From: Cavia porcellus
Taxonomy: Eukaryota > Chordata > Mammalia > Rodentia > Caviidae
NCBI RefSeq assembly: GCF_034190915.1
Contig: NW_026947506.1
Span: forward strand, 15,995,501-16,059,500
Direction: 5' to 3'
Length of the DNA stretch: 64,000 nt
The position numbers and the translations under genes were made by a program. How positions within the stretch are numbered: the first letter of the stretch is position 1; each line of letters opens with the position of its first letter. This document shows, piece by piece, positions 63,585 through 64,000 of the stretch. Under the pieces are notes generated by a model, which was not told the origin of the DNA, did no database searches, and was given only the letters and a program-made list of their open reading frames with translations.

Positions 63585-64000
63585 ATTGTTATTTTGTGTG
63601 AAAGGAGATAAAATTATACACAACAAAACAGAGCAACATTGGACATAATAACTCAATGTAAGAGATATAAATTTCAAAACTAGATAATCTGAAATCTTCC
63701 CTATCTATCATGTTTTCTCTTGTTTTCTTCCAAATAGTTGTCCATGTCTTGCCACACAGAGAATTCATACTGAGCAACCTATTATAAAATTAATCCAAAC
63801 AGTCTGAGAAAGGAGTTTTAGGTTTTTAAAATCAGACAAAAAGGAAGTCACTAATGGCTGTGCTAGAATCTGTTGTTTGCTTCAAAATGCCTGTGCATAC
63901 TTTCATGTATGTGGAAACTCAGTTAAACACAACCAGCTTTAAAAAAAAAAAGACCATATTTTATAGAACAAACCAAAACACGGATAAAAGTATTGGTCTT

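Larger units (their letters stand above)
60847..64000 (+). repeat. tandem unit 7, cut by the window end
   Basis: The first 3.15 kb of a further unit, with GT tract at 61225-61269. By the spacing of the other units its SPOP-like gene would start about 1.3 kb beyond the window, near position 65270. The stretch up to 63060 holds no gene I recognise. Confidence 0.93.

Overview
This is a stretch of muroid rodent nuclear DNA. The evidence is AT-rich noncoding sequence, divergent ID-like and B1-like SINEs, rodent-style microsatellites, a solo LTR beginning TGTTGGGAGCCGC as IAP/ERVK LTRs do, and a cluster of intronless SPOP/TDPOZ-type MATH-BTB genes. That kind of cluster is a known rodent-specific expansion (Tdpoz and Spop family member genes). 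Nothing prokaryotic is present, and I see no CRISPR array, tRNA or rRNA.

Layout. Positions 1 to about 8000 are the left flank of an array. The flank holds two copies, in opposite orientation, of an LTR-like dispersed repeat (1-1860 and 3290-4460), a 125-bp near-perfect direct repeat, an antisense L1-like fragment, and a decayed minus-strand BTB-only SPOP-like pseudogene (6770-7672). From about 8011 to the end the window is a head-to-tail tandem array with a period near 8.7 kb. It contains six complete units (starting at 8011, 16741, 25474, 34670, 43374 and 52086) and a seventh cut off by the window end (60847 onward). Each unit carries, in order, a GT microsatellite, an ID-like SINE (+), a CTTC microsatellite, a B1-like SINE (-), a TATA box exactly 411 bp before a single-exon SPOP-like reading frame, a polyadenylation signal, a CT/TA/CTGT compound microsatellite, an ID-like SINE (-), and about 2 kb of unrecognised sequence.

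Genes. The frame aligns without gaps to 374-residue human SPOP, a CUL3 ubiquitin-ligase adaptor. Copies 3 and 6 are intact (374 aa). Copies 4 and 5 share an in-frame 75-bp deletion near the C-terminus (349 aa). Copies 1 and 2 share a premature stop at codon 209 between MATH and BTB and are called pseudogenes. All copies keep the MATH substrate-cleft residues of SPOP, but the CUL3-contacting phi-x-E motif (MEE at 233-235 in SPOP) reads KQG. This suggests adaptors that may still bind and dimerise but have lost or changed ligase recruitment.

The copies are mosaics. Unit 3 joins a unit-1/2-like 5' half to a unit-4/5-like 3' half inside the gene. Unit 6 switches to unit-2-like variants downstream. 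Copies 1 and 2 carry a 94-bp patch with six substitutions in an otherwise near-identical gene. Unequal crossing-over and gene conversion are therefore active or recent. One solo ERVK-type LTR (26490-26971) sits in unit 3 only and postdates its duplication from unit 2. All gene identifications rest on family recognition by eye, not on database searches.
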